A DNA stretch of 64,000 nt, taken from Bacteroidetes bacterium GWE2_42_24 (GTDB lineage Bacteria; Bacteroidota; Bacteroidia; Bacteroidales; TTA-H9). Positions within the stretch are counted from its first letter, which is position 1. Every line of letters begins with the position of its first letter. Location of the stretch: NCBI GenBank assembly GCA_001768515.1, contig MEOA01000003.1, positions 227,876 through 291,875 on the forward strand, in the 5' to 3' direction. A model generated the notes under the pieces. That model worked only from the letters and a program-made list of their open reading frames with translations. It was not told the DNA's origin and did not search any database. Of the stretch, positions 18,739 through 26,231 are shown one piece after another. A program made the translations under genes and the position numbers.

Positions 18739-19623
18739 ATGTCGACTTATTCGATCAAAGATTTAGAAAAGTTTACCGGAATCAAAGCTCACACGCTTAG
18801 GATATGGGAGAAACGTTACGGTGTCGTTGAGCCCGAGCGGACAACCACTAACATCAGGTACTACACAGATGCCGATCTGAAAAAGCTACTCAATATCTCT
18901 ATATTGAATCGTCATGGATTTAAAATCAGTGATATCGTTGAGTTGTCGGATGAGGAGATGAGTGAAAAGATTCTGCTTTTAACACAGCGCCTGTATGATG
19001 CTGATTCACAGATAGAAGGACTTGTGGTTTCTATGATTGATGTCGATGAAAACAGGTTTGATAAGATTCTTACCTCTACCATTATAAAACTTGGATTCGA
19101 GCAAGCGGTTTTAAAAATTATTTATCCGTTTTTTCAACGAATAGGAATGTTGTGGCAGGTAGGCAGTATTTCACCTGCTCAGGAGCATTTTATGTCGAAC
19201 CTGATCAGGCAGAAGTTAATTGTCGCAATCGATGGTTTGGCTACAAGCGCAATCCCTGGAGCAGATACTTTTCTGTTGTTTTTGCCTGAAGGCGAATGGC
19301 ATGAAATCGGTTTGCTGTTCTCAAGTTATCTGATTCGAAAGCGGGGACATCATGTGATTTATCTAGGCCAATCGGTTCCTTTCGAAAATCTGTCAGAAAT
19401 AGTTGCACTGCGCAAGTGTAACCGTATTTTAACTCAGTTTATTGCTGCATTGGACGAAGAAGGTGTTGATAATTATATTACCCGGCTTGCTGAGGCTTTT
19501 CCGCGTTGCCTTGTTATGGTCTCGGGAAGTCAATTGACCGATAGAGCACTTTCACCGCCATCCAATGTTGTGGTCATCAATAATATTGACCAATTGCGCG
19601 ACTATTTACCCCGCATTGTGTGA
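18739..19623 (+). CDS. CarH-like MerR regulator with B12-binding domain
   Basis: This 294-residue regulator has an N-terminal MerR winged helix (1-70, YSIKDLEKFTGIKAHTLRIWEKRYGV) and a C-terminal half resembling the light-sensing domain of CarH/LitR. CarH-type repressors bind adenosylcobalamin in the dark and release DNA when light breaks the Co-C bond. Two diagnostic motifs are present: W139-x9-E149-H150 in the helical cap (WQVGSISPAQEH) and E186-x-H188-x-x-G191 (EWHEIG), whose His ligates cobalt. The Rossmann part follows, with LIRKRGHHVIYLGQSVP. Many Bacteroidota homologues lack these residues, so their retention matters. A hairpin terminator and an ECF sigma gene follow. Light and B12 response is inferred from motifs. 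Confidence 0.8.
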   Translation: MSTYSIKDLEKFTGIKAHTLRIWEKRYGVVEPERTTTNIRYYTDADLKKLLNISILNRHGFKISDIVELSDEEMSEKILLLTQRLYDADSQIEGLVVSMIDVDENRFDKILTSTIIKLGFEQAVLKIIYPFFQRIGMLWQVGSISPAQEHFMSNLIRQKLIVAIDGLATSAIPGADTFLLFLPEGEWHEIGLLFSSYLIRKRGHHVIYLGQSVPFENLSEIVALRKCNRILTQFIAALDEEGVDNYITRLAEAFPRCLVMVSGSQLTDRALSPPSNVVVINNIDQLRDYLPRIV

Positions 19624-19658
19624 GTGTAATTTTCGAAAGCGTTCAACAAGGAATGTGA

Positions 19659-19669
19659 CTTTGTTTAAC
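19659..19669 (-). promoter_or_regulatory. GTTAAACAAA box (inverted copy)
   Basis: CTTTGTTTAAC on the plus strand is GTTAAACAAAG on the minus strand, one base different from the GTTAAACAAAC box at 19837-19847. It lies just after the MerR stop. It is a candidate operator half of the MerR/sigma pair. Confidence 0.35.
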
Positions 19670-19686
19670 GTGTGAAATGTTAAATT

Positions 19687-19726
19687 AAACAGGAGAAATG
19701 TTAAATATTTTAACACTCCTGTTTTT
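19687..19726 (+). terminator. Terminator after the MerR gene
   Basis: A two-part stem is visible: AAACAGGAG pairs with CTCCTGTTT, and inside it TGTTAAA pairs with TTTAACA around TAT. A T-run follows the right arm. The inner stem also repeats the TGTTAAA word of the proposed operators, so this hairpin could have a double role. Confidence 0.7.
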
Positions 19727-19814
19727 TATTTGGCTGAGAATCAATTTATAGATTGTTTCAATTTAAAATCATTATAAATTAATTTCTGTAATCATTTGCT
19801 TTTTGTAGTTGATG

Positions 19815-19847
19815 TGTTTAATTTAGCGGCATAATAGTTAAACAAAC
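19815..19847 (+). promoter_or_regulatory. TGTTTAA / GTTAAACAAAC boxes upstream of the ECF sigma gene
   Basis: TGTTTAA (19815-19821) and GTTAAACAAAC (19837-19847) lie 38-70 bases before the sigma factor ATG. The same word family occurs upstream of the MerR gene (18712-18723) and at 19659-19669. I infer a shared MerR operator; no footprint or alignment supports it yet. Confidence 0.4.
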
Positions 19848-19884
19848 TGGATTCGTTAAAAATAACCCTCAAATAGCTGATACA

Positions 19885-20391
19885 ATGACCGCAATCGAAT
19901 TTAACGCCAAACTACTGAGCCTTCATGAAAACCTCAGAAATTTTGCTTACGCATTGACTTCCAATGGTGAGGATGCTAATGATTTGATTCAGGATACTTA
20001 CCTAAAGGCGATCACCTACCGTGATAAGTTTAATCCCGACACCAATCTGAAAGCGTGGGCTTATACGATCATGAAGAACACCTTCATCAATAATTACCGT
20101 AAAAATATGCGTGAAAACGCTTTTGTAGATACAACAGACGACCTGTACTTTCTTAATCTGAAAAATCGGTTTGATGGTGCTGGTCCTGATTCCAACATGC
20201 GCACTAAAGAGATCCGTACCAGTATTGAAAACCTTGAGGAAGAACATCGTATGCCATTTGTTATGCATACTCAGGGGTATAAATACAAAGAGATTGCCGA
20301 AAAAATGAATCTAAGTATTGGAACTGTAAAGAGCCGGATATTTTTTAGCCGTAAGAAGCTTATGATGGCTTTGAAAGATTACCAGAATTGA
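19885..20391 (+). CDS. ECF-type RNA polymerase sigma factor
   Basis: This 168-residue sigma-70 family protein has region 2 (LRNFAYALTSNGEDANDLIQDTYLKA, then AWAYTIMKNTFINNYRK) and region 4 (IENLEEEHRMPFVMH, YKYKEIAEKMNLSIGTVKSRI). It belongs to the stand-alone ECF type common in Bacteroidota next to B12-dependent MerR regulators; no anti-sigma gene is adjacent. It would direct core RNA polymerase to a stress- or light-linked regulon. The MerR gene upstream and the shared TTAAACA words suggest that MerR controls this gene. Its own target promoters cannot be read from this window. Confidence 0.88.
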   Translation: MTAIEFNAKLLSLHENLRNFAYALTSNGEDANDLIQDTYLKAITYRDKFNPDTNLKAWAYTIMKNTFINNYRKNMRENAFVDTTDDLYFLNLKNRFDGAGPDSNMRTKEIRTSIENLEEEHRMPFVMHTQGYKYKEIAEKMNLSIGTVKSRIFFSRKKLMMALKDYQN

Positions 20392-20427
20392 TTTTTAATT
20401 GGTTGATTGTTTCGATTTTTTTGTTGA

Positions 20428-20456
20428 AAGAGGCGGTCTTATGGCCGTCTTTTTTA
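20428..20456 (+). terminator. Terminator after the ECF sigma gene
   Basis: AGGCGGTC and GGCCGTCT pair with wobble around TTAT, followed by TTTTTT, about 40 bases after the sigma stop. Confidence 0.65.
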
Positions 20457-20461
20457 TGCGC

Positions 20462-20516
20462 CACTGTCCTATTTGGCAGCTAATAGATGATCTATTCATA
20501 GATTGTAAGGACAGTG
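20462..20516. repeat. Nested hairpin element
   Basis: CACTGTCCT (20462-20470) pairs perfectly with AGGACAGTG (20508-20516), and inside it AATAGAT pairs with ATCTATT around a single G (20482-20496). It is not followed by a T-run and it lies between convergent genes, so it is not an obvious terminator. It could be a small mobile palindrome or a structured RNA end. Confidence 0.5.
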
Positions 20517-20592
20517 CGATCGCCAACAAAAACAGAAAGGACTGATGCCATGTATACAACGTGATGCACTTTCCTGGTACAGATGCCAGGGT

Positions 20593-22854
20593 TTATTCTT
20601 TTGTTGAGCGCATAGTAGTAATAAAGTCGCGTTGAGATTTGTAAAGATTGGTGATAAACAAAACCAGATTTTTTGTCTCTGCCAGAATATTCAGGAAAAG
20701 CACACTGTTTTTCGTCCCTGCTTCCCGTGATTTGATCCTTCTTACCTGAGCCCTGCGCGCCCGCTCAATGTCATCGACCACTGTCTGCTGGATTTTGAGC
20801 ACCTGTTCTCTGATTGAATAGTCATCTTTCGTAATCGCATTTGAGATCATCAGAATTAACTGGCTCACATCTTTTGTTAACTTAACTAACTCTGTCTTTT
20901 GTTGACTGAGTAATCCTTTGTGATTGTTAGCAACATGGTTGAGGCAAGGTTCTGAGATGTAGTTGATGCAATGAGCAATTTCACGCAGAAAATCAATTAC
21001 CTGTACATAGTAGTGCCCTGTCTCAATTGAATCGTCTTTAAGCTTTGTTACCACAGTGTTGATATCATCTTTGAGCCTTTTGGTGTGTTTGCTGAACTTT
21101 GTTACCTCTTTCTGAAGTGCCCTTAGCTTTTTCAGGTCTTCTCCATAAAGGTGTGTCAGTAATTTCGTGTAAAGCTCATTTGAAGTTGTGAGTGCCATCA
21201 GAATATCTTCTTTGCATCGGTCTACGATGTTGGCAGAATCAATTGGTTTCGTGACCTGACTTTTGTTTTCTTCTTTGAGCTCTTTTTCTTTGCGTTTGAA
21301 AGTTCTATGTTGTCTGAATGCCACATAGCCTGCCACAAATAGAAGTATTGGGATAGAATAGGGCTCCCCGTTGAAGATGATGGTGGCATTCAGGAAGGCA
21401 AAACTAAAGGCAATGAGTGCCGTGATGAACCATCCTCCAATCACAATGAGGACCCCTGATATACGGTATACTGCGCTTTCACGCCCCCATGCACCATCGG
21501 CAAAGGAGGACCCCATTGCAACCATAAACGTCACATAAGTTGTGCTGAGAGGTAGTTTGTTTGATGTTCCAAAAGCGATCAGAATACTGGCTACTACCAG
21601 ATTTACTGATGCTCTGACAAGGTCAAAAGAAATGCCCTCTGAACGGGCTTGCTTGATCTCGTCTTCATCGGGCTGCTGAAACCGGCGGCATAGAAAGCTT
21701 TTCAGGAATTCAGGCATGATAGTATCTATCGTTTTTCCTGTATTCACAGCTGAACGGACAATGCTTCTTGATAATGCAAATGATGGGAACTTCTCCGATC
21801 CTTCATCCTGACGGCTAAGGTCAACGCTGGTGCTAATGACTGTTTTTGCCTTTTTTGAGAAAACCAGCGTGACAGACATTATCCCACCTGCAATCAATAA
21901 GATGTAGGTAGGCGTTTTAATCGGATTCATTAGGTCGCCCATTAGTAAGTTGTCTGGCTGAACACCTTGATTGGCCAGAAAAATTCTGAACGATTCAAAA
22001 CCTGCCAGGGGAACCCCGATAAAATTAACAAGGTCGTTACCCGCAAAAGCCATGGCTAGTGCAAAAGTGCCAAGTAGCACGGTTATTTTCAGGACGTTGG
22101 TGTTGAATAGCCAGATGAGCAATTGAAAGAAGAGGGACCAGCCTACCAGACTGATGGATAGAATCCATATCGTATTAGTCTCTATGTAGGCTAAAAGCGC
22201 AGGGTTCATAAAGGATGCTCCTCTGGCTCCCTTTATGACCATGAAGTAAATGATGGCAGTAACGGCAAAACCACCCCATAGTCCACCCAAGAACCTGATT
22301 TTATCCTTAAACTGAAAAGTAAAGAGTATCCGGCTCAGGTATTGTACGATAGCCCCTACTGTGAATGCAATTACCACCGACAACAAGATCCCGGATATGA
22401 TGGCCAGTGCTTTTCCTGTGTTAATGTATGAACCCAGTGCGTCAATATTGCCAGATTCCGCCAATGTCTTAAACAGTGCAACAGCCACCGAGGCTCCCAA
22501 TAATTCAAAGATGATCGAAACGGTGGTGGATGTGGGCAATCCAAAACTGCTGAAGGTATCAATGAGTATTACGTCTGAGATAACCACAGCCAGAAAGATG
22601 TACATGACCTCATTGAAATAGTACATCGAAGGGAAGAAAATTCCGGTTCTCGCAATTCCCATCATGCCGTTGGAGAAAAGAACTCCAGTCAGTATCCCGG
22701 CAATTGCAACGACCATAATGGTCGATAATTTTGCAGCTCTGGAACCTATGGCTGAATTCAGGAAGTTAACTGCATCATTGCTTACACCTACAATCAGATC
22801 GGCAATCGCCAGGAAGAATAATACCACTACAATTATTAAGAAAATCTGGCTCAT
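20593..22854 (-). CDS. PiT-family inorganic phosphate transporter with PhoU-like C-terminal domain
   Basis: This 753-residue protein has a PiT permease core of about twelve helices (residues 1-525) and a cytoplasmic helical tail of about 220 residues resembling PhoU/DUF47 (LYTKLLTHLYGEDLKKLRALQKE onward). The duplicated PiT signatures are VGVSNDAVNFLNSAIG near residue 23 and AFAGNDLVNFIG in the second half. PiT proteins import phosphate, often as metal-phosphate, with protons or sodium. The fused tail probably regulates the pore, taking the place of the separate DUF47 protein used by the PiT at 24078. A minus-strand -7 box TAGATTTG lies at 22876-22883. Confidence 0.9.
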   Translation of the reverse strand: MSQIFLIIVVVLFFLAIADLIVGVSNDAVNFLNSAIGSRAAKLSTIMVVAIAGILTGVLFSNGMMGIARTGIFFPSMYYFNEVMYIFLAVVISDVILIDTFSSFGLPTSTTVSIIFELLGASVAVALFKTLAESGNIDALGSYINTGKALAIISGILLSVVIAFTVGAIVQYLSRILFTFQFKDKIRFLGGLWGGFAVTAIIYFMVIKGARGASFMNPALLAYIETNTIWILSISLVGWSLFFQLLIWLFNTNVLKITVLLGTFALAMAFAGNDLVNFIGVPLAGFESFRIFLANQGVQPDNLLMGDLMNPIKTPTYILLIAGGIMSVTLVFSKKAKTVISTSVDLSRQDEGSEKFPSFALSRSIVRSAVNTGKTIDTIMPEFLKSFLCRRFQQPDEDEIKQARSEGISFDLVRASVNLVVASILIAFGTSNKLPLSTTYVTFMVAMGSSFADGAWGRESAVYRISGVLIVIGGWFITALIAFSFAFLNATIIFNGEPYSIPILLFVAGYVAFRQHRTFKRKEKELKEENKSQVTKPIDSANIVDRCKEDILMALTTSNELYTKLLTHLYGEDLKKLRALQKEVTKFSKHTKRLKDDINTVVTKLKDDSIETGHYYVQVIDFLREIAHCINYISEPCLNHVANNHKGLLSQQKTELVKLTKDVSQLILMISNAITKDDYSIREQVLKIQQTVVDDIERARRAQVRRIKSREAGTKNSVLFLNILAETKNLVLFITNLYKSQRDFITTMRSTKE

Positions 22855-23410
22855 GATTTAATCTGATTTAGTGTGCAAATCTAAGAAATACCTTCTGCTC
22901 TTCAGCCCCTCTGGAATGGAATCTTTAAAGTAATTGTTACTGTATTTATTTCTTGTTGACTATCAAATTATTTTGGATGTCATTGGTAAGGGTTGAGTGG
23001 GTAATTAAAGTACCTGGATTAACTTTTTAGAGGTGGTCTCTTTGTTGTTGGTGAATTTTTAAGAATATTCGATAATTGATAGCATAGGCAACGAGTTGCA
23101 TGCGCTGCCTGAGTGTTGGAGATGAATAATCTCTTTAGGCATTTAGGGTGGTTGTCCTTTTCTGTGTTTAGTTGAAAAATACGTGTATGTTGTTGTCTAA
23201 CTGTTAAATATGAGTCTGTTTTTTTGGTTGTGTTATTGTTTATATGTAGAAGTATATAATATTTATATTGTATGTAAGTGTTTGGTTGTTAATTGTTAAA
23301 TTGTTACAAGAAATTGCTCTTATTATTGTGTATTAAGTATTTGTTAAAAAAATTACAAACCTAACATGCGTTTGGGCTTTGCTTTACTTTTGCATAAAAT
23401 TTCATTTACA
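22855..23410. promoter_or_regulatory. Divergent promoter region between two phosphate systems
   Basis: This A+T-rich 556-base region separates the minus-strand PiT from the plus-strand DUF47-PiT pair. On the minus strand TAGATTTG (22876-22883) fits the -7 consensus for the fused PiT. On the plus strand TACTTTTG (23385-23392) fits for the DUF47 gene, 19 bases before its ATG at 23411. No -33 partner with good spacing was found for either. I did not see a Pho-box-like direct repeat. Confidence 0.5.
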
Positions 23411-24058
23411 ATGGGACTGGATAAAATTTTTCAGGTATTTGTACCTAAGGACAAAAAGTTCTTCCCTCTTTTTGAAGAGGCGGCCCTCAATCTTACATAC
23501 GGCTCAGATGCACTGGTCAAGCTTATGAAAGAATCAGATGATACAAAAAGAAGTGAACTGATCAAGTTGATCAAGAGCTTTGAGAAGACGGGTGATAGCA
23601 TCAGTCATCGAATCTTTGATGAACTAAACCGCTCATTTATCACGCCCTTCGATCGTGAAGATATCCAGCATCTTGCCAGCACGCTGGATGATGTTATGGA
23701 TTTTATGAATACCACAGCACAGCGTATCAGGCTGTACAAGGTGAAATCGCTACCTGAAGAGTTTACCCGTATCGCGGAGTTGGTGAAGCAGGCCACCCAG
23801 CAGATTAATATTGCTGTAAACGAATTACCCCGGGTAAAAGATTCTGCTACTATTACAACGGCTTGCATCAAGATTAGTGAACTGGAGAATCAATGCGATG
23901 ATATTTACCATGAGACGCTATCTGATATGTTTGAGTCTGAGACTAATGCAGTAGAGTTAATCAAGAAGCGCGACATTATACAGGCACTGGAAAAAGCAGC
24001 CGACAAAGCTGAAGATGTTGCTGATGTGATCAAATCCATTATCATTAAGTTATCCTAA
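23411..24058 (+). CDS. DUF47/PhoU-like phosphate transport accessory protein
   Basis: This 215-residue all-helical cytoplasmic protein belongs to the DUF47 (YkaA/Pit accessory) family, related to PhoU. Typical features are the opening LDKIFQVFVPKDKKFFPLFEEAA, the ExxxD-like metal-binding helices (FDELNRSFITPFDREDIQHL, which is strongly conserved), and the closing ALEKAADKAEDVADVIKSI. I place the start at 23411, not at the earlier ATG 23366, because a -7 box lies at 23385-23392 so transcription would begin after 23366, and because the family N-terminus starts here. It is 19 bases upstream of a PiT gene and almost certainly regulates it. Confidence 0.9.
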   Translation: MGLDKIFQVFVPKDKKFFPLFEEAALNLTYGSDALVKLMKESDDTKRSELIKLIKSFEKTGDSISHRIFDELNRSFITPFDREDIQHLASTLDDVMDFMNTTAQRIRLYKVKSLPEEFTRIAELVKQATQQINIAVNELPRVKDSATITTACIKISELENQCDDIYHETLSDMFESETNAVELIKKRDIIQALEKAADKAEDVADVIKSIIIKLS

Positions 24059-24077
24059 CCGTTTAACCGGAAATTTT

Positions 24078-25070
24078 ATGTTAGTGCTTGTAATAATTGG
24101 TATTGTCATTGCTTTGGCATTTGATTTCCTGAATGGAATGAATGATGCGGCCAACTCCATTGCAACAATTGTTTCTACCCGGGTGTTGTCGCCTCTCGCC
24201 GCTGTTGCCTGGGCGGCATTTTTTAATTTTACCGCATATTTTCTTTTTGGTGTTCATGTAGCCAATACCATGGGTAAAGGCATTGTCGACCCAACAATTG
24301 TAAATGAATATTTCATATTAAGTGCCCTGACAGGAGCCATAGTCTGGGTATGGTTTTGTACCCATTTCGGACTTCCAATCAGTGTATCGCATGCGTTAAT
24401 CGGCGGGATGATAGGACCCGCGCTTTTCGTTGAAGGGGCAGGTTTTATCATAGGTTCCGGCGTTTTTAAAATTGTGTTGTTCATCTTTCTGAGTCCACTG
24501 ATCGGAATGATTCTTGGATACCTCATGATGCTATTAACCATGGTTCTTTTCAAAAACACTTCTCCCAATAAGGTCGATCATTTATTCAGGGGATTACAGT
24601 TACTATCCTCGGCTTTTTTTAGTCTTGGACATGGTTCCAATGATGCACAGAAGACCATGGGAATTATTGCTATCCTCCTTTTTAGTACAGGACATCTGGG
24701 CTCAGAGTTTTATGTTCCCGAATGGGTAGTGATATCTGCATACTCGTCCATCTCGCTGGGTACTTTGCTTGGAGGATGGAAGGTGATTAAAACTATGGGT
24801 ATGGGGCTTACTGATCTGAAGCCTGTGGGGGGCTTTTGTGCCGAAACCGCAGGAGCCCTTACACTTATAGGAACTGCCCTTGCAGGCATTCCTGTTTCAA
24901 CAACACATACCATCACAGGCTCTATCATCGGAGTGGGTATTACAAAGAGAATGTCTGCCGTTCGCTGGGGTACCGCCTCCCATATCGTCGTAGCCTGGGT
25001 GCTGACCATTCCGGCTGCCATGATTGTTTCGGGATTGCTCTATTTATTGGTCCATACCGTTTTACTATAA
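24078..25070 (+). CDS. PiT-family inorganic phosphate transporter
   Basis: This compact 330-residue PiT permease has about ten helices. The signature occurs twice: DFLNGMNDAANSIATIVSTRVL (read as FLNGMNDAANS) near residue 16 and GHGSNDAQKTMGII near residue 193. The later GIPVSTTHTITGSIIGVG segment is also typical. It imports phosphate at the inner membrane. It forms an operon with the DUF47 gene upstream and ends at a strong bidirectional terminator. The organism therefore has two differently built PiT systems side by side. Confidence 0.93.
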   Translation: MLVLVIIGIVIALAFDFLNGMNDAANSIATIVSTRVLSPLAAVAWAAFFNFTAYFLFGVHVANTMGKGIVDPTIVNEYFILSALTGAIVWVWFCTHFGLPISVSHALIGGMIGPALFVEGAGFIIGSGVFKIVLFIFLSPLIGMILGYLMMLLTMVLFKNTSPNKVDHLFRGLQLLSSAFFSLGHGSNDAQKTMGIIAILLFSTGHLGSEFYVPEWVVISAYSSISLGTLLGGWKVIKTMGMGLTDLKPVGGFCAETAGALTLIGTALAGIPVSTTHTITGSIIGVGITKRMSAVRWGTASHIVVAWVLTIPAAMIVSGLLYLLVHTVLL

Positions 25071-25091
25071 TTTTTGCAGTAATGATATTTG

Positions 25092-25128
25092 AAAACCGGG
25101 TTTAATCATTTTGATTAAGCCCGGTTTT
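25092..25128. terminator. Bidirectional terminator between PiT and DMT genes
   Basis: A nearly perfect 17-base stem (AAAACCGGGTTTAATCA with TGATTAAGCCCGGTTTT, loop TTT) lies between convergent genes. The A-run on the left and T-run on the right serve both strands. The right arm contains the stop codon of the DMT transporter gene. Confidence 0.85.
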
Positions 25129-26032
25129 GCTTTAGTCCTGCTCTGATTTCCGGTAGCTGGGCTACCACGATACCAGCCAGCATCATTAGACAACCGGCAA
25201 TTATTCTTGGTGTAAACTGTTCATCCAGAATAAGCCATCCTCCAAAGGCAGCAAAGACGGTTTCGAGGCTGAGTATAATAGCTACATAAGCAGGATGTGC
25301 GGTTTTTTGGGCTACTACCTGAAGTGTGAAGGCAACACCTACCGACATAAATCCACCATAAAGTATAGGCCACATAGCATCAGCAATGCCCTGCCATGCG
25401 TAGGTTTCCTGATTGATCGCAGAGCCCGCAAAACTCAATATCGAAACGAAAGCAAATTGTGAAGAGGCGAGAGTGATAGTGTCCATATCCGGTGATAGCT
25501 TTGCAATCACCAATACATGATTAGCCCAGAAGAAGGCGCCTATTAATACCAAAACATCTCCCGAAACGATCTCAGAAAGCTTTTCAGTTACACTTAAGAG
25601 GTAAAGACCTGCCACAGCCAGAATCACACCATACCAGACAGAACTGGTCGTACGATGACCCCAGAATATTCCTATCACGGGAACCAAAACGACATACAGC
25701 CCTGTGATGAATCCTGCTTTACCCGCATCGGTGTATACCATGCCGACTTGCTGGAATGAAGCTCCGAGAAACAAAACACCTCCAGCGATAAACCCTGGCA
25801 GGATATACTTTATGAGAGGCAGGTGCGCGGACTCATCAGTGTAATGCTTGCGACGGTAAATAATCAGCGGAATGAGCGAGAGGCTCCCCATAGCAAACCT
25901 TATTCCATTAAAAAGGAAAGGGCCGATGTAATCCATGCTAATCCGCTGGGCGACAAATGCCAGTCCCCAGATAAGGGCGGTAAGTAACATCAAAAGATTG
26001 GAACGGGTTGTAGCAGTTTGGTATTGGGTCAT
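25115..26032 (-). CDS. DMT-superfamily transporter (EamA family)
   Basis: This 305-residue inner-membrane protein has ten predicted helices in two EamA repeats; the first starts with LLMLLTALIWGLAFVAQRISMDYIGPF and the second with GDVLVLIGAFFWANHVLVIAKL. EamA proteins export or import small metabolites such as amino acids and purines; the substrate cannot be predicted. The gene is monocistronic on the minus strand and shares a terminator with the convergent PiT gene. Confidence 0.88.
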   Translation of the reverse strand: MTQYQTATTRSNLLMLLTALIWGLAFVAQRISMDYIGPFLFNGIRFAMGSLSLIPLIIYRRKHYTDESAHLPLIKYILPGFIAGGVLFLGASFQQVGMVYTDAGKAGFITGLYVVLVPVIGIFWGHRTTSSVWYGVILAVAGLYLLSVTEKLSEIVSGDVLVLIGAFFWANHVLVIAKLSPDMDTITLASSQFAFVSILSFAGSAINQETYAWQGIADAMWPILYGGFMSVGVAFTLQVVAQKTAHPAYVAIILSLETVFAAFGGWLILDEQFTPRIIAGCLMMLAGIVVAQLPEIRAGLKQNRA

Positions 26033-26231
26033 TTAGGGTATTTATTAGCACTAAGGTACGTGGCTTTAGTATCTCGGGCAACAAAAAAATACTTCCGGAC
26101 ACTCCTTCTCTTGTCTCACGACAAACGAATAAAAGTAGCGTCCGGAAGCGGTTTGGCAATCCATGACAGGTTCCTCCCGGAATAGATAGTCATGGCCTCA
26201 TAGACAACAGGTTATCAAAAAAGGCCGGTAT

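Noticed and set aside
23366..23410. 15-residue N-terminal extension of the DUF47 protein
   Set aside because: A -7 promoter box lies inside it, so this part is probably not transcribed.
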